Assembly: GCF_004027225.2 (NCBI RefSeq)
Contig: NC_044282.2
Location: 44,546,576 to 44,610,575, forward strand
Direction: 5' to 3'
DNA length: 64,000 nucleotides
DNA from: Strigops habroptila
Lineage: Eukaryota; Chordata; Aves; Psittaciformes; Psittacidae
The position numbers and the translations under genes are program-made. Below are positions 59,859 to 64,000 of the stretch, piece by piece. Below the pieces are notes generated by a model. That model was given only the letters and a program-made list of their open reading frames with translations. It did no database searches and was not told the DNA's origin. Each line of letters opens with the position of its first letter. Within the stretch, counting starts at the first letter, position 1.

Positions 59859-62800
59859 CAACTGTTCATATAACAGAGTAATTTCATTTAAATTTTGAAT
59901 TCCATAAGCATAGATGGGGATTTAACTGATTCATGGGACTCCTCCACTGTCTGGATGAGTGACATTTGTATATCAGAGTATTAAGTCACCAGCATTTTAA
60001 CAGGCGGCCTCTTAGGTTGTTCTTGGCACTGTTGCAACACAACTCTGGACAAAAGAGCCCAGAGCCTGCAAAAAGAATTGGCATTGAAAAATAAACCAAA
60101 GTTTGTTGAGATTCACCTTTTAGGGAGAATGTGGAGGATTGCTGTAGAGCAGTGGAACTCCCAAGTTCTGCACAAAAGAATACCGGCTGGAGATCATGTT
60201 CTGACTCACAGGAAGAAGTCTGCATAGCATGTGATGTGACATCTGAAACATGGAGAAACACCACCTGAAGAAGGGCATTGAATTTTTAGGAAATATATGT
60301 TGGGGGGGAGGTATATTTTGAATTTGAGGTAACCTTCTTGCCCTGTACGTGGCAAAATTACATAGCAGTTCTTACCTAAAATCAGATCCTGCAGCTTCTT
60401 ACCTTTATCAGAATGAAAAGGGGAGATGTTTTCACTTCTGAGTGAGCACCTTGCTGGACAAAAATACTTTTTTTTTTTTATGTATCGCTTTTGCTTTCAG
60501 AAATCATGGATTTTTATATCTCCTTATATTAGCAGTACATATGTTTGTATAGCCAGTGTTGAGGTAACCTTTCTCATGGCTAATAAGTGAAGGCATGGAT
60601 AGATATGCCAGGGTGAAGTCATGACTACTAGAATATTTGGGGATTTTTTAGATGGTGCGTTAACATAGCTCAGTATGCATTTGGTTATATGGGGAGAGGT
60701 AGGGAAGGACTAGCTTTATCGCAGCAGCCAAAAGCTGCGTGGTAGTGTCCTGGAAACACTACATTTTTGACTTGAGGATCTGTTTAGAAACCCCTCCAGC
60801 ATATAATGTTTTTTTCCAGCGCAGGGGTGAGGATAGATAATGTTCTGTGCAATTTATATGGATTTAGTAGTTCACTGTACTGAACAGGCTATTCTGTTAC
60901 TTAGAAGTTTTTAATACAGTAAAAGGCACCTAATCATGGAGGCAGCCTGTTGGGTAGAAAGCAGAGTTAACAGTCTGTGTACCAGGAGCTCATAATAACT
61001 TACATCTTCCTACCTGAGAGGAGAAGTGCCACTTATTGAGGTCTTTATACCTTTACTTCCTTTTCCCATTTACTGTGGTTTTGGTTGTTTCCCATTTGAT
61101 ACCTCTCTACTTCAGTTGTGAAGAACTGAAAGGTTAAAACACGTATCTGCATTGCTTTTGCATTGAAAAAGTGAAGGTTTTTAAGTCATGCCATAACTTC
61201 TGTTTAGTTGGGCAGGACAGATAGCTGTGTGCTGTTGGTTGTGGTGCAGAGAATGCAGAGAGAACAAGGGAAGCACGTGTGCCCTGTTGCAATTAGTAGT
61301 TAATTACCTGCTACTTGCTGACAAAGGTTGAATGTTTGCACAAAAAAGCAGGTGGTTTCTTTGAAGAGGTTGGCTTACCTTAAGGCCTTTTTCTCTCCTT
61401 TTCAAACTTTCCTTTCTGGAGTATAACTTTATTCCTTATTCATTCCTCAACTATTTGTTGTTCATCTTGGGTGATTTGGCAAAAGTGAATTTGTCAACTT
61501 CCATTAGAATTAGATGAGGGGAGTTGTAGGTATATAATATCCCCCAGTCCTGTCTGCTTGTGTGGAAGAGTAATCATAAAAGATCTTACAAGAGGAGTGC
61601 CAGGACTTCAGAATTCAAGTTTTCCTTGTTAAAATTGGCATTACTCAGGTTGGAAACACAATCCCCTCCTCCCTGCAGTCTCCCCCAAATAATTCTAAAG
61701 TCAGGCATGTTACTAAGCTTCCCAGTACAACAATCACAGATGGTAGTCTGTGCAAATAGATGGTTGCTAGTGTGGGTTGGAAGAAGCGATCTGGGGAGTA
61801 TTTGGAGACTTACCAAATGTTAATTACCTTTAGTTAGAGGTTGGTGAGCCTGCTGGGGCTGTGTAACATCTGCAAGAAGAGGTGATGTTCAGGCAGCAGG
61901 CTTGAGTAGACAGTTTCCTTTTTAATGGTGAAATGTAACTCAGGTTTGATATCTTCATAGCAATAAAAATGTCAGTAGCGTTTCTAGTTTTAAAGCACTG
62001 GGAGGGGGTAATAAGCAGGGGAGGAGAAATCTATTAAACTGAATGTAAAGCTTGCAAATGTTCCCAGGCATTACCAGCTGGCTATAGATTTTTCTTGGCT
62101 CTTGTTGCAAGCCCTTTGAACTATGTGAAATGCAAAGCCCGTGATGGCCCCATAAGCAAATTCTTTGAGTGAAAGGATAATGCTGTCAAAGCCGTTTATG
62201 GTTCTTGCATCAACAGCTGTAAGTAAAGGTGGATTTTCGTGGCATAGAAATACCAGGCTGTGTGCTTTGCAAAAGGCTTTAGTCCTAGTTTACCTTTATC
62301 CATGGACTCCCTTGTGTGCTAGTGTCAGTGATACAGTCAGACAACTCTCATTGTCCCTTGACAAGCATATCAAGTGAATGCTTGCAATCTGGAAAGTCAG
62401 TTGATGCCATCTGGTCAAGTACTAATGAGGCTGCTGGAATACTGGTGTCAAATGTTACCTTAACCTAAACAGAGCCCATATGAGATGATGCTAGACTTTC
62501 CCTATACCTTTCATGCACTGGCACAGTTGAACTCTGAACTCATGATTCCTCAGGAGTTTATCAGCTGGTCTGTGTGAAAAAGCAATAGGGTATTCTGTAC
62601 CAAGACCCTGTGCAGCAGTGGTACATGGTTAGGGTCAATGTGAAGAAACTATCACATACTAAGGAGTATGAAAGACCTGATTATTTCCTGTAGTAGCCCA
62701 AAATGAGAAGCAAGGGCTTTACATCCATTAGGTACTCTTGAGACTTGCATCTGATATTACAGCTTTCACTGTTTATTCCATACAGATCCTTTTACGGATG

Positions 62801-64000
62801 TTTTCAAATATTTTTGTGTGTGAGGAAGGCTGCTCCCTGTTGATTTCCCTTTGAAAAGGTGCATAGATTTGTGTGGCAGAATTCTAGTGTGGCAGAACCT
62901 GCTTGAAGTGTTGGGTGGTGTTTAACCGATCTCGTATTAATATGATAATTTGATAAATGATAACATCATGTGTGATTAGCCCCTCTTGAGTTTAAGTGGG
63001 AGCATCTAGTGAGTTTTAATGTAGTGATCCTCGCACTAGGCAGTGTTAAAAGGAAATCCTGTCACTCCTGCATCGTGAACTGAAATCTCTTTCCTATGCT
63101 TTTGTTTTTCGTAAATTTTGTAAGTGGGAGGCCTGAGTTTGGGTCTCTGTAATACCTAAAAGCCAGAGCAATGCTGAAAAGCTAGACCTTTCCCACTTAG
63201 TGGAATGTGCTTCCTAGGTCTCTAGAGGTGTATCAGAACGACAGGAAAAAATATACTGATTACAGAAAGTCATGAAGTCTCATAAAAAGAAGTCTTGTGG
63301 TTAGGTTGAGAGAGTTTTCCTGTCCTCCATGTGGGCCTGACCGCAGCATTGATCAGTGCAAATGGTTGGCTGCTTTAACAAAGTGTCTTTGCTGTGCGTC
63401 TTACTACCTACTTTCAAAGTGCTCATGTGAAAAACCTGTGTTCTGCTGAGAGCAAGAGAAAGAAGGGACACGAGCATCTCTTTGTACTAGTGCTCTCTTC
63501 CCTGCAGAGAGCTACGTTTTAGAGGATTTTATGTCTGGTGATCAAGAGGAGAAAGTTTGTTGGATTTGTTAGTCTGCAAGACCAGGGTATCCCCTCCTTT
63601 ACCCTCCAGTTACTGTCACTCTTTCTTTTTTTTCAGGAAAATCATTCTTAAGCTTAGCAACAAGGAGTTGCTGCTCAGTGTTGCAAAATGATTAACAGGT
63701 AATGCTTTTCATTATTGGATATTGTGCTGACATGTCTGGCTCAGTTTTGATCTGCCCCTGGAGCAGCAAAGAATTAAAGCCAGGCACTGAAGAGGTTATT
63801 CTAATTTTAGAGATGGGGAGTAACAGAAAAAGCACTACTGCTGCAGTGAATGCTGCTCAGGAATTTTATGGAAAAAAAACATTAGTGCCACACCACTGAT
63901 GAGTGGACCTTGCGCAGCTGCAAAGTTAAACCTGTGTTGCTGTTTCTGCACTGACCTTTCCCACCATACATCCCATGTATTGCGCAGAAGGCGTGGTGAG
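59859..64000. other. Intergenic region downstream of RPS7
   Basis: About 4.1 kb, AT-rich, with no recognised repeat or protein family. One splice-bounded, exon-like segment lies at 63637-63698. In other amniotes the next gene is COLEC11, but none of its collagen or lectin coding sequence is visible here. Confidence 0.6.
63637..63698 (+). other. Candidate 5' (largely untranslated) exon of the next gene
   Basis: A 62-nt segment with a strong acceptor (ctttcttttttttcag) and donor (acag|gtaatg). It contains ATGATTAACAG at its end, with A at -3 of the ATG. This fits a 5' leader exon carrying a start codon. It is a pattern match without protein-level support; linkage to COLEC11 is only from gene order. 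Confidence 0.25.

Noticed and set aside
60000-64000. COLEC11 coding exons
   Set aside because: Gene order predicts COLEC11 next, but I found no signal peptide, Gly-X-Y collagen repeat or C-type lectin sequence in this stretch.

Overview
The window is vertebrate nuclear DNA and almost certainly from a bird. Its genes are split by large introns with GT-AG splice sites. The interspersed repeats are almost all fragments of CR1, the main bird LINE. There is also one solo LTR of an ERVL-like type that I associate with bird genomes. The gene order TRAPPC12 - ADI1 - RNASEH1 - RPS7 is the amniote block found on human 2p25.3; from memory the chicken copy is on chromosome 3. The species cannot be fixed from the sequence; a non-galliform bird is only a guess. 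No bacterial, CRISPR or phage-like feature is present.

Layout: (1) 1-22.5 kb holds the last six coding exons of TRAPPC12 (+ strand; 225 codons of the C-terminal TPR part), with a solo LTR and two CR1 pieces in its introns. (2) 22.5-32.7 kb is intergenic sequence between two genes that converge tail to tail, with two more CR1 copies. (3) 32.7-37.0 kb is the complete four-exon ADI1 (- strand, 180 aa). (4) 39.8-46.9 kb is the complete eight-exon RNASEH1 (- strand, 291 aa), with its catalytic DEDD residues and the two start methionines that set mitochondrial versus nuclear targeting. (5) 46.9-52.6 kb lies between the divergent RNASEH1 and RPS7 genes. (6) 52.6-59.9 kb is the complete RPS7 (+ strand, 194 aa, one non-coding and six coding exons, TOP promoter). 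(7) 59.9-64.0 kb is intergenic, with one splice-bounded exon-like segment near the right edge. CpG islands cover the ADI1, RNASEH1 and RPS7 starts.

The four genes are housekeeping genes with unrelated jobs: vesicle tethering, methionine salvage, RNA:DNA hybrid removal and the 40S ribosome. They share a neighbourhood, not a pathway. I found no new biological system. The most useful observations concern regulation and architecture: an overlapping upstream ORF in RNASEH1, NRF1-type sites at the RNASEH1 and RPS7 promoters (duplicated at RPS7), a paired CTCF-like motif in a TRAPPC12 intron, a CR1 copy and a T22 tract beside an RNASEH1 splice acceptor, and a long AT-rich hairpin in the last RPS7 intron.
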